Under the pieces are notes generated by a model. It saw only the letters and a list, made by a program, of their open reading frames with translations. It was not told where the DNA came from and did not search any database. From CAZPKH01 sp964407165 (lineage in GTDB: Bacteria > Bacteroidota > Bacteroidia > Bacteroidales > Muribaculaceae): a stretch of 21,386 bases of DNA. The stretch lies in contig CAYOUJ010000043.1 in assembly GCA_964407165.1 (NCBI GenBank), positions 1-21,386 on the forward strand. Reading direction: 5' to 3'. Positions 14,605-21,036 of the stretch are shown piece by piece. A program made the translations under genes and the position numbers. Numbering within the stretch: position 1 is the stretch's first letter; each line of letters starts with the position of its first letter.

Positions 14605-14662
14605 CTACAAACTACGAACTACGAGCTACAAAATCTCAGTTTGTAGCTCGTAGTTCGTAGTT
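14604..14662. terminator. Perfect 23-bp hairpin of ACTACGA heptamers between convergent genes
   Basis: Arms 14610-14632 and 14640-14662 are perfectly complementary around a 7-nt loop. The left side consists of four heptamers in register (ACTACAA 14604, ACTACGA 14611 and 14618, GCTACAA 14625) beginning at the last base of the pepP stop. The right arm ends inside the stop codon of the opposite DUF4143 gene. No T-tract follows on either strand, yet the position suggests a bidirectional 3'-end element. Confidence 0.8.
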
Positions 14663-15983
14663 AATAAAGATAGGCGGGGAGGTGCCAGAGGAGGCACAAG
14701 GGGAGGCTGTAGGTGAGGGTGTCGGCGACGGTGTTGGAGCCTACATTGTTCATCGACAGCTTGAACCCCAACGGCGGCCGATAGCGGGTGCAGAAGATGC
14801 CGTAGCTCTTGGCGCGCGTGTTGCCTCCCGCCTTCACCTCTATGGGAACCACCCGCGAGGCGCTCTCAATTATGAAGTCCACCTCCGCCGTGTTGCCCGA
14901 GCGCCAGAAGTAGGGAACGTAGCCCATGCTGACCAGGCCGTTCATCACATAGTTCTCGGTCAGGGGGCCGCGAAAGGTGTCGACGAGCGGGCCGGGAGTG
15001 AGCACCGACTGCGCGTCAAGCCCCATCATCACCCTAAGCAGCCCCACGTCGCACACGTACACCTTGAAATATGTGGCGTCGGCGTAGAACGACAGCGGCA
15101 GCTCGGGGTTGCCGATCATGCGCAGCACGTTCACCAGCCCCGCGCGGCGCAGCCACTCGAGGGCGTCCTCAAGCTCCGTCGACCGCTTGCCCTGACGCAC
15201 GTGCGAGAAGACAAACTTGTTGTTCTCCTTGGCCAGCTGCACGGGCACAGAGTCCCAGACCGAGCCTACCTTGACGGCCTCGGAGGCCGGCAGATACTTG
15301 CCGAAGTCGGAGGCATAGCCCTGCAGGATAGCGCGAAGCACCTCATCGACGTCGGCAAACGAGTGCGTCTCTGTCCATTTTGCCACGGCCTCCGGCATGC
15401 CACCTATGGCCATGTAAGCAGTACATGCTCGCGACAGCTCCCCTATCATCCCCTCCGGCAGCGCCCGGTCGGGGGCATACTCGCGAAGCATCGCCAATTC
15501 GCGCCTGTATCCCGCAGCCACCAGAAACTCATCAATGGCCATGGGATACATCGTCAGAAACTCCACTTTGCCCACAGGGAAGGAGATGTTTTGATGCGCC
15601 AGGGCCACACCGAGCAACGACCCGGCGGCGATAATGTACATCTCCGGACGCTCCTCGCAAAAATATTTGAGGGCCGTGACAGCCTGCGGACACGCCTGTA
15701 TCTCGTCGAAAAAGATTAGCGTGCCGGCCGTGTCGATGGTCGGAAGTCCGGCGGCTATGGCCAGCTCGCGGAGGATGCGGCCGGTGTCAAGGTCGTAGCT
15801 GAATATGTCGGCCAGGACCGGCGTGCGCTCAAAGTTGAAGTAACAGGTGCGGCGGAAATGCTCGCGGCCGAACTCGCGGATGGAGTACGTCTTGCCGCAC
15901 TGCCGCACACCCTGCACCACCAGCGGCTTGCGCGCCGCCCGCTCCTTCCATTCGATGAGTTTATGAGTAATGTTGCGCTTCAT
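14661..15983 (-). CDS. AAA ATPase with DUF4143 domain
   Basis: The 440-residue protein has an N-terminal P-loop ATPase domain: Walker A GVRQCGKT at residues 25-32 and Walker B LIFFDEIQ with D93/E94. The C-terminal DUF4143 domain includes the restriction-endonuclease-like segment TAEVDFIIESASRVVPIEVKAG. This architecture is abundant and often multi-copy in Bacteroidales. Its role is not established, though the PD-(D/E)xK-like tail (D...E-V-K) suggests nucleic-acid action. I chose ATG 15983 because the Walker A spacing fits and the 31 codons upstream lie in the promoter. The gene is preceded by two 18-bp direct repeats, one overlapping the -7 box, which suggests regulation. Confidence 0.93.
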   Translation of the reverse strand: MKRNITHKLIEWKERAARKPLVVQGVRQCGKTYSIREFGREHFRRTCYFNFERTPVLADIFSYDLDTGRILRELAIAAGLPTIDTAGTLIFFDEIQACPQAVTALKYFCEERPEMYIIAAGSLLGVALAHQNISFPVGKVEFLTMYPMAIDEFLVAAGYRRELAMLREYAPDRALPEGMIGELSRACTAYMAIGGMPEAVAKWTETHSFADVDEVLRAILQGYASDFGKYLPASEAVKVGSVWDSVPVQLAKENNKFVFSHVRQGKRSTELEDALEWLRRAGLVNVLRMIGNPELPLSFYADATYFKVYVCDVGLLRVMMGLDAQSVLTPGPLVDTFRGPLTENYVMNGLVSMGYVPYFWRSGNTAEVDFIIESASRVVPIEVKAGGNTRAKSYGIFCTRYRPPLGFKLSMNNVGSNTVADTLTYSLPLCLLWHLPAYLY

Positions 15984-15986
15984 GGG

Positions 15987-16036
15987 TTGCAAATTTCGTG
16001 GCAAATATAGCAAAAAATTTGCAATATTCGTGGCAA
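15987..16036 (-). promoter_or_regulatory. DUF4143 promoter region with 18-bp direct repeats
   Basis: TATATTTG (minus strand, 16009-16002) is an exact -7 box, but no TTTG lies at the ideal distance. Two 18-bp copies ending in TTCGTGGCAA on the plus strand (15987-16004 and 16019-16036; 16 of 18 identical) are 32 bp apart, three helical turns. The first overlaps the -7 box, so they may be an operator pair. Confidence 0.55.
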
Positions 16037-16085
16037 CTTCTGCAAAATTCCTGCAAAAATCATAGCAACGCCACAATCAAAGAGC

Positions 16086-16152
16086 GTAGCCGCGGGTGAG
16101 GCGCGCATCAGGCGCGGTCAACCACGGCTACCATATTGGGCCGCTTGGCGGC
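16086..16152. repeat. GC-rich palindromic element
   Basis: GTAGCCGCGG (16086-16095) and CCACGGCTAC (16122-16131) form an inverted repeat with one mismatch around a GGCGCG-rich centre. A second hairpin (GCCGC TTG GCGGC, 16140-16152) follows. The GC content contrasts sharply with the AT-rich sequence on both sides. It may be a REP-like element. It lies upstream of the DUF4143 gene and downstream of the small membrane protein gene. Confidence 0.5.
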
Positions 16153-16221
16153 TCCGGTTTTCGATTTGTCACATCAGTTTATATGATGTTTCGTTTTGAC
16201 ACACCCCCATTGTGTTTAGGA

Positions 16222-16539
16222 TTAGCTGAAGATGGCCTCCAGCAGGCCGGTCTTGTGCCACCAGTAGAGGGTGCCGATGAAGAAAGCCAGATCACAGATG
16301 CACACCCACAGTATCCAAAGATTGCGGCGCATGTAGGGGATGCACACCACGATGAGGGCGTAGAGAAAGAGGATTACCCAGAAGAAGATGGCCAAGGGGG
16401 CCATCATCTTGACGGCGGCCGCTCCGATGAGTATCCAGAGGAAGAGGTTGACCAGGGTGACAAGCGTGGCCACCCACCAGGGCGCCTTTTTCTTGGGGGC
16501 CGTGACGCCCGGGGCAGATGCGTTTAATGATGTTTCCAT
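16222..16539 (-). CDS. Small three-helix membrane protein, function unknown
   Basis: The 105-residue product has a polar N-terminus (about 1-22, Lys-rich KKK before the first helix). Three hydrophobic segments follow: WWVATLVTLVNLFLWILIGAA, then APLAIFFWVILFLYALIVVCI, then LWILWVCICDLAFFIGTLYWW. I do not recognise the family. I chose ATG 16539 because the in-frame ATG at 16602 lies upstream of the predicted -7 box (16579-16572), so it would not be transcribed. It stands between the DUF4143 gene and the XRE/S24 regulator, all on the minus strand but with separate leaders. Confidence 0.7.
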   Translation of the reverse strand: METSLNASAPGVTAPKKKAPWWVATLVTLVNLFLWILIGAAAVKMMAPLAIFFWVILFLYALIVVCIPYMRRNLWILWVCICDLAFFIGTLYWWHKTGLLEAIFS

Positions 16540-16571
16540 TGCTGTATATGTTTTGGGGTTTATGGTTATGA

Positions 16572-16579
16572 CAAAGGTA
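16572..16579 (-). promoter_or_regulatory. -7 box of the small membrane protein gene
   Basis: TACCTTTG on the minus strand fits TAnnTTTG exactly and would give a leader of about 27 nt. No TTTG is found 19-20 bp upstream, so the -33 element is weak or absent. Confidence 0.5.
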
Positions 16580-16693
16580 CGGCTATTCTGCCGCTTTGCC
16601 ATGGCGCATGTTGGTTCATGTTAGTCCAAAATGTCCTCTGGCGCCATAATCGGCAATTTCCGGCATCATACTCGCTGGGTGCGTGCAGATTGG

Positions 16694-17395
16694 TCAGCAG
16701 CGCTGCTCGTAGGTGATGACGCCCTCGACCAGGTAGAGCTCGAGGATGTGGCGCCGCGGCAGCTCGATGTCGTCGTAGGCCGGGTTGGCGCTGTGGAGGG
16801 TGACCATCGAGGCGTCGGCATTGCGGCGGACGAACTTTACCATGCGGTAGTCTTCGAGGACCACGACGTAGATCTGCCCCCAGAAGATGACGTCGGCGGC
16901 GCTGACGAGGCGGATGTTGATGAAGGCGCCGGGGCGCAGCACGGGCACCATCGAGTCGCCGTCGACGCGCACAAACATGCTGTCGGGGCTGATGCGTGGG
17001 AGGCTCACGCGGCCTATCATCGGAGCGTCGGTGTATGCCTGGCTCAGCGGAGTGGTGCCGGCCATTACGTCGAGGTCGTAGACGGGCACTCCATCCGGCA
17101 CGGGGGCGGCCAGGAGAGGCTCGTCGACGGCTATCTCGCGGGCGTGCAGCTCCTTGTCGAACGGCACGCCCTCGCCGTCGCGCAGCCAGGCGCGGGAGAC
17201 GCCCAGGTCGAGCACGATGCGGTTGACCAGCGCGTCGGTGACGGGCAGGCGTCCGAGGAGGTATTTAGAGAGGTTGGAAGGGTCGACGCCGATGCGTCGG
17301 GCGAAGGCGGTCTGCGTGAGCTTCGACCGCTCGACGAGGTAGCGCAGGCGCGATGCCAAGGCCTCGGAACCCGTGGGTTTTTCAGTAGCATCCAT
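16694..17395 (-). CDS. XRE-family regulator with S24 (LexA/CI-like) domain
   Basis: The 233-residue protein has an N-terminal helix-turn-helix (about 12-72; KLTQTAFARRIGVDPSNLSKYL). The C-terminal S24 peptidase-like domain has an Ala-Gly site (A112-G113, DVMAGTT), a candidate nucleophile S148 (VDGDSMVP) and a candidate lysine K187 (YRMVKFVRR). It therefore looks capable of self-cleavage like LexA or phage CI, although a damage response is only inferred. ATG 17395 is chosen because the upstream in-frame ATG (17434) overlaps the predicted -7 box. No phage genes are visible nearby. It is divergent from the LOG-family gene and may control both promoters in the shared 125-bp gap. Confidence 0.88.
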   Translation of the reverse strand: MDATEKPTGSEALASRLRYLVERSKLTQTAFARRIGVDPSNLSKYLLGRLPVTDALVNRIVLDLGVSRAWLRDGEGVPFDKELHAREIAVDEPLLAAPVPDGVPVYDLDVMAGTTPLSQAYTDAPMIGRVSLPRISPDSMFVRVDGDSMVPVLRPGAFINIRLVSAADVIFWGQIYVVVLEDYRMVKFVRRNADASMVTLHSANPAYDDIELPRRHILELYLVEGVITYEQRC

Positions 17396-17431
17396 AGTCA
17401 AGATAATCAGGGGTATGTGTTGTTTGCGCTG

Positions 17432-17481
17432 CAAATTTAATAATATTTACCGAAACAGGTGGCAATAATTTTGTAATTTTG
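17432..17481. promoter_or_regulatory. Divergent promoters of the S24 regulator and LOG-family gene
   Basis: Two exact -7 boxes face apart: TAAATTTG on the minus strand (17439-17432) and TAATTTTG on the plus strand (17474-17481). The 34 bp between them must hold both -33 regions. Neither has a good TTTG at 19-20 bp, so activation or mutual interference is possible. A protein bound in the middle (for example at TTACCGAAACAGGT, 17447-17460) could control both. Confidence 0.6.
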
Positions 17482-17520
17482 CAGTCTGAAAATGTGTCAT
17501 ATCCCATTTTTGCCAAGATT

Positions 17521-18060
17521 ATGGAAAAACGGACTATCTGTGTGTATTGCGCCTCGTCGTCGCGTGTGAGCCCGCGCTACCTTGAGGAGGCCCGGAGCCT
17601 GGGCGAGATGTGTGCCGGGCGCGGCTACGACGTGGTGTGCGGCGGCGGCGTGGGCGGCCTGATGGCACGCCTGATCGACGGCGTGGTCAAGGCCGGAGGC
17701 CATGTCACCGGCGTGCTCCCTCGGTTCATGGTCGAGCGGCAGTGGAACCACGGCAAGCTTTCCGAGACCGTCATCGTCGAGACCATGCACGAGCGCAAGG
17801 CGCGGATGCTCCGCGACGCCGACCTGGCGATAGCGCTCCCGGGCGGCATCGGCACGTTCGAGGAGCTGCTCGAGGCCATCACCTGGCGACAGCTGGGCCT
17901 CTACACCGGCGAGGTCGCCATAATGAACATCGACGGATACTACGACCCGCTGCTCCGACAGCTGCAGGCCGCCGAAGACGGCAACTTCATGCGCCACCGC
18001 ACCGACCGGCTTTGGTCAGTGGTCACCGACTCCGAAGAAGCACTCGCCCTCATCAAATAA
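17521..18060 (+). CDS. LOG-family (TIGR00730) nucleotide 5'-monophosphate ribohydrolase
   Basis: The 179-residue Rossmann-fold protein carries the LOG signature PGGIGTFEE (107-115) and the upstream glycine-rich stretch CGGGVGGLMA. The arginine-containing segment MHERKARM binds the phosphate in this family. Relatives release adenine-type bases from nucleotide 5'-monophosphates (cytokinin-activating enzymes) and were once mislabelled lysine decarboxylases. I chose ATG 17521 because it directly precedes ICVYCASSS, the first strand. The in-frame TTG at 17479 lies within the -7 box. The DUF4271 gene follows within about 10-45 bp, separated by a hairpin. Confidence 0.9.
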   Translation: MEKRTICVYCASSSRVSPRYLEEARSLGEMCAGRGYDVVCGGGVGGLMARLIDGVVKAGGHVTGVLPRFMVERQWNHGKLSETVIVETMHERKARMLRDADLAIALPGGIGTFEELLEAITWRQLGLYTGEVAIMNIDGYYDPLLRQLQAAEDGNFMRHRTDRLWSVVTDSEEALALIK

Positions 18061-18069
18061 TCGATCTCC

Positions 18070-18918
18070 GTGCTTGGGAGCTGTGCTCCCAAGCCCTTAA
18101 AAAAATTGCATACCGACAGCCTCATAGCCCCCGCCGTGCAGGAGGCGCCCGCCACCCTCCGCTCGCACTGCTTCGTCACCGACGCCCCCGCAGACGCCGC
18201 TGAGACCGCCGCGTGCACCGTCGGCCGCGCGCCATACCTGACGGGCATTGTCCCAACGCCGCGGCAGGCGCTCCCGGGCTACAACTCCGCCGTAGTGCTG
18301 CTGGTGCTGGGGGTATTCATGTTCGTCGCCGCCAATTTCAAGCATTACAACACCTTCCTGCCCAACCTGTCGCAGGAGCTGCTGGGGGTACGCAAGCGCG
18401 CCAACGTGTTCAACGACCACACCGTCAACGAGAGCCGCATCATGCTGTCGCTCATTGTTATGGTGTGCTTCGCCGAGGCGGTGCTGCTCTTGGGCAAGAT
18501 GCACGCGGCGCAGCCCTCGGGCATGGCCGTGTTCGCGCTGCTGATGGCAATGATGGCGGTGACATGCGGCTATTATGTGGTGCAGCTGTGCGCCTACACC
18601 GTCGTGGGCCGCACCTTCACCGACCCTGTCGGCGCCACCCAGTGGATACGCGGCTTCAACGCCTCGCAGGCCTTCCTGGGCATCGCGTTGATAGTGCCGG
18701 CGCTCGTCACGCTGTTCTATCCCGGCACGGCGGCGCCCCTGTTCACCCTCGGGGTCGGGATGTATGTCGCGGCACGTATAGTGTTTATTTGCAAAGGTTT
18801 TAAAATTTTTTACCACAAATTTTACTCTCTGCTCTATTTTATTTTGTACCTTTGTGCCCTTGAAATCGCCCCCATTCTGGCGCTTATGCGCCTGGATGGC
18901 GTATTCAACTCACTCTGA
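18070..18918 (+). CDS. DUF4271 membrane protein
   Basis: The reading frame of 282 codons gives an integral membrane protein of the Bacteroidetes DUF4271 type, with about six hydrophobic helices. These begin near residue 75 (SAVVLLVLGVFMFVAANF) and end with YSLLYFILYLCALEIAPILAL; a polar N-terminal part comes first. The family is typically encoded directly before hemD, as here, and its function is unknown. The start is uncertain: GTG 18070 lies in a hairpin, while TTG 18106, which follows seven As, is an attractive alternative with an A-rich leader. The last helix region is AT-rich and contains a TACCTTTG box that may serve hemD. Confidence 0.85.
   Translation: MLGSCAPKPLKKLHTDSLIAPAVQEAPATLRSHCFVTDAPADAAETAACTVGRAPYLTGIVPTPRQALPGYNSAVVLLVLGVFMFVAANFKHYNTFLPNLSQELLGVRKRANVFNDHTVNESRIMLSLIVMVCFAEAVLLLGKMHAAQPSGMAVFALLMAMMAVTCGYYVVQLCAYTVVGRTFTDPVGATQWIRGFNASQAFLGIALIVPALVTLFYPGTAAPLFTLGVGMYVAARIVFICKGFKIFYHKFYSLLYFILYLCALEIAPILALMRLDGVFNSL
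18072..18094 (+). repeat. Perfect 10-bp hairpin at the start of the DUF4271 gene
   Basis: GCTTGGGAGC (18072-18081), a TGT loop and GCTCCCAAGC (18085-18094) form a tight stem. It overlaps the GTG (18070) that opens the longest DUF4271 reading frame. A-rich sequence follows, so on the plus strand it is not a standard terminator. It could attenuate or separate expression of the two genes. Confidence 0.65.
18847..18854 (+). promoter_or_regulatory. Possible internal -7 box for hemD
   Basis: TACCTTTG matches TAnnTTTG exactly and lies inside the end of the DUF4271 gene, about 106 bp before hemD. The upstream region is unusually AT-rich for coding DNA here. No TTTG stands at the ideal distance (TTTA is 22 bp upstream). 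Confidence 0.35.
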
Positions 18919-18960
18919 GTGATTTAACCAAAATTTGCTCAACCACACTACACTTCACTG

Positions 18961-19701
18961 ATGAGAGTAAAAAAAATTCTGGTCTCACAGCCGCGCCCCA
19001 CTTCTGAGAAGTCGCCCTACTTCGACGTCGCCCAGCGTCACGGCGTGGAGATAGTCTTCCGCCCGTTCATCAAGGTAGAGGGCCTCTCGGCCAAGGAGTT
19101 CCGCCAGACCAAGGTCTCTATCCCCGCCTTTACCGCTGTCATCTTCACCGCCCGCACCGCCGTCGACCACTTCTTCCGCCTGTGCGAGGAGATGCGCTAC
19201 AACATCCCCGACACCATGAAATATTTCTGCACCTCCGAGAGCATCGCCCTCTATCTGCAGAAGTATATCATCTACCGCAAGCGCAAGATCTTCTTCGCCG
19301 CCACCGGTCGCCTGGCCGACCTGGTGCCCTTGCTGGTGAAGCACAACAAGGAGAAGTATCTCTTCATCGTCTCCGACAAGCACGGCGACGAGACCGAGCC
19401 GCTGGAGGGGAGTAAGGTCAACTATACCGAGGCTGTGATGTATCGCACGGTGAGCAACGATTTCGGCCCCGACGAGCCGTTTGACTACGACATGCTCGTC
19501 TTCTTCAGCCCCAACGGCATCAGCGCGCTGAAGAAGAACTTCCCCAACTTCGAGCAGGGCGACATCAAGATAGCCGCCTTCGGTGCGCCCACGGCCAAGG
19601 CTGTCAAAGACGAGGGGCTGCACCTCGACCTGGAGGCTCCCACCCCCAAGGCCCCCTCCATGGCAGCCGCCCTCGACGCATACCTCAAAGACCTCAAATA
19701 G
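18961..19701 (+). CDS. hemD: Uroporphyrinogen-III synthase
   Basis: The 246-residue two-domain protein matches HemD. The first strand and loop read KKILVSQPRP, with the domain-crossing FTAVIFTARTAVDHFF. Next come ATGRLADL and KYLFIVSDKHGDE in the second domain, and the late FDYDMLVFFSPNGISAL and IAAFGAPTAKAV motifs. It closes hydroxymethylbilane to uroporphyrinogen III in heme and sirohaem synthesis. Bacteroidetes HemD sequences are divergent, but this motif order and the DUF4271-hemD-rnpA neighbourhood support the call. A 32-bp hairpin made of AGAAAC words follows its stop codon. Confidence 0.92.
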   Translation: MRVKKILVSQPRPTSEKSPYFDVAQRHGVEIVFRPFIKVEGLSAKEFRQTKVSIPAFTAVIFTARTAVDHFFRLCEEMRYNIPDTMKYFCTSESIALYLQKYIIYRKRKIFFAATGRLADLVPLLVKHNKEKYLFIVSDKHGDETEPLEGSKVNYTEAVMYRTVSNDFGPDEPFDYDMLVFFSPNGISALKKNFPNFEQGDIKIAAFGAPTAKAVKDEGLHLDLEAPTPKAPSMAAALDAYLKDLK

Positions 19702-19802
19702 AAATATATCTCACAGAAACATATCTCATACAGAAACAATAGAAACGACCGAAACTTTTTTATTGTTTTAGTTTCTGTCGTTTCTATTGTTTCTGTATGA
19801 GA
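19700..19802. repeat. Long AGAAAC-word hairpin between hemD and rnpA
   Basis: Arms 19724-19749 and 19777-19802 are perfectly complementary over 26 bp. After one mismatch, five more pairs follow (19751-19755 with 19771-19775), leaving a 15-nt T-rich loop. The left flank repeats the same words (AGAAAY, ATATCTCA) back to the TAG stop of hemD. The stem ends 10 nt before the rnpA ATG, so it may terminate, process or attenuate the transcript. Confidence 0.8.
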
Positions 19803-19812
19803 CCATACGTGC

Positions 19813-20226
19813 ATGAAAGGGTATAGGATGTATAAGGCTGAGAAACTGTGCTCGACCCTCCAGATCGAGCAGCTCTTCTCACGCGCCTCCGGCGCCGGCG
19901 CGGCGCTGGCCTATCCCTTGCGTGCCGTCTGGAAGGAACGGGACGGAGGCGCGAGGGCGCTGCCCCCCTCCGTCAACAAGTTTATCATCGTCGTGCCCAA
20001 GCGACGGCTGAAGCGCGCCGTCGACCGCGTGCTCATGCGCCGGCGCATACGCGAGGCATACCGCCTCAACCGCGACCTCATCACGGCCGCCAGCGCCCTC
20101 AACATCGCCTTCCTATACGTCGGCGACGAGTGCCGGCCCTACCGCCACGTCGAGCGCGCCATGGTGCGCCTGCTGCGCAAGATAGCCCAAACCCTCACCC
20201 CTGCCGCCGATGTCGCCGATAGCTAA
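19813..20226 (+). CDS. rnpA: Ribonuclease P protein component
   Basis: The 137-residue basic protein has the RnpA core: the N-terminal KLCSTLQIEQLFSRASG helix, central strand KFIIVVPKRRLKRAV, and the RNR-type motif RAVDRVLMRRRIREAYRLNR (about 68-87). It binds the catalytic RNase P RNA and helps mature tRNA 5' ends. ATG 19828 is an equally plausible start, five codons later, because it follows AGG and directly precedes the conserved YKAEKLCS. The last 17 bp overlap yidD, a coupling widely conserved across bacteria. An internal Gly/Ala/Arg-rich insertion (about 25-55) is longer than in many homologues. Confidence 0.95.
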   Translation: MKGYRMYKAEKLCSTLQIEQLFSRASGAGAALAYPLRAVWKERDGGARALPPSVNKFIIVVPKRRLKRAVDRVLMRRRIREAYRLNRDLITAASALNIAFLYVGDECRPYRHVERAMVRLLRKIAQTLTPAADVADS

Positions 20227-20440
20227 AGCCCTGGCGCGCGTGCTGGTGATGCCCATCCGATTCTACCGCGCCTGCATCTCACCCTTGTTCCCCCCCTGCT
20301 GCCGATTCACACCCACATGCAGCCAATACGCCCTCGAGGCCATACTCAAGCACGGGCCCATCAAAGGCTCCTGGCTCGCCGTCAAGCGCCTCGCACGCTG
20401 CCACCCCTGGGGGGGCAGCGGCTACGACCCCGTCCCCTAA
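20210..20440 (+). CDS. yidD: Membrane protein insertion efficiency factor YidD
   Basis: The 76-residue protein is a complete YidD. The N-terminal amphipathic helix (MPIRFYRACISPLFPPCCRF) is followed by the hallmark TPTCSQYALEAI, KGSWLAVKRLARCHPWGGSG and a final YDPVP. It helps YidC-dependent insertion of membrane proteins at the inner face of the membrane. The start overlaps rnpA by 17 bp, the classic rnpA-yidD arrangement. Confidence 0.97.
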   Translation: MSPIAKALARVLVMPIRFYRACISPLFPPCCRFTPTCSQYALEAILKHGPIKGSWLAVKRLARCHPWGGSGYDPVP

Positions 20441-20450
20441 AAACTCGATT

Positions 20451-21008
20451 ATGATCACCGATGTGCATACCCACCGCCCCGACGCCGCCGACGCCATCAT
20501 CAGCGTCAGCCCCGGCATGGCGATGCGCCCCGGCCTGGCCTACAGCGTCGGCGTGCATCCCTGGGACGCCCACGCCTTCCCCGACAGTCGCCTGGGCGAG
20601 CTTGAGCGGCAGCTGCAGCAGCCGCAGGTGGTCGCTGTCGGCGAGACAGGCCTCGACGCCAGGCACCCCGGCATGGAGCGGCAGCTGCAGCTGTTTGAGC
20701 GGCACATACAGCTGGCCGAGGCCTTCGGCAAGCCCCTGGTCATACACTGCGTGGGCGCCTGGCACCACCTGCTGCGCCTGCGCCGCGAGCACCCCGGGGG
20801 ACCCGCGTGGATAGTCCACGGATTCCGCGGCAAGCCGGCCCTGGCCCGCCAGCTCCTCGACGCCGGTATGTTCCTCTCTTTCGGCGAGCGCTTCAACCCC
20901 GCCTCCGTCGCCATCACCCCCGCCGACCGCCTGCTCGTCGAGACCGACACCTCCACCCTCCCCATCGCCGCCATCGCCGCCCGCCTCGCCTCGTGCAGCC
21001 AACGCTAA
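20451..21008 (+). CDS. tatD: TatD-family metal-dependent hydrolase, short form
   Basis: The 185-residue protein belongs to the TatD amidohydrolase family (divalent-metal DNases). Metal ligands are present: H6 and H8 (DVHTHR), E65 (GETGLD), H99 (VIHCVG), H123 (IVHGFRG) and D166 (VETDTS). The C-terminal helices that normally follow the last aspartate are almost missing: only about 19 residues remain. The whole is clearly shorter than E. coli TatD (about 260). It starts 10 bp after yidD and is probably co-transcribed with rnpA and yidD. A cluster of REP-like palindromes begins 29 bp after its stop. All catalytic residues are present, so it may still be active. Confidence 0.88.
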   Translation: MITDVHTHRPDAADAIISVSPGMAMRPGLAYSVGVHPWDAHAFPDSRLGELERQLQQPQVVAVGETGLDARHPGMERQLQLFERHIQLAEAFGKPLVIHCVGAWHHLLRLRREHPGGPAWIVHGFRGKPALARQLLDAGMFLSFGERFNPASVAITPADRLLVETDTSTLPIAAIAARLASCSQR

Positions 21009-21036
21009 ACATCACGCGAAAAAAAATCAGGCATAA

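Noticed and set aside
14661..15983. Insertion sequence
   Set aside because: The gene is a DUF4143 ATPase, not a transposase, and no terminal inverted repeats or target duplication flank it.
16694..17395. Prophage marker
   Set aside because: The repressor resembles phage CI, but no integrase, structural or lysis genes occur nearby.
16631..17440. Plus-strand frame over the S24 regulator
   Set aside because: It is antisense to a gene with clear HTH and S24 motifs.
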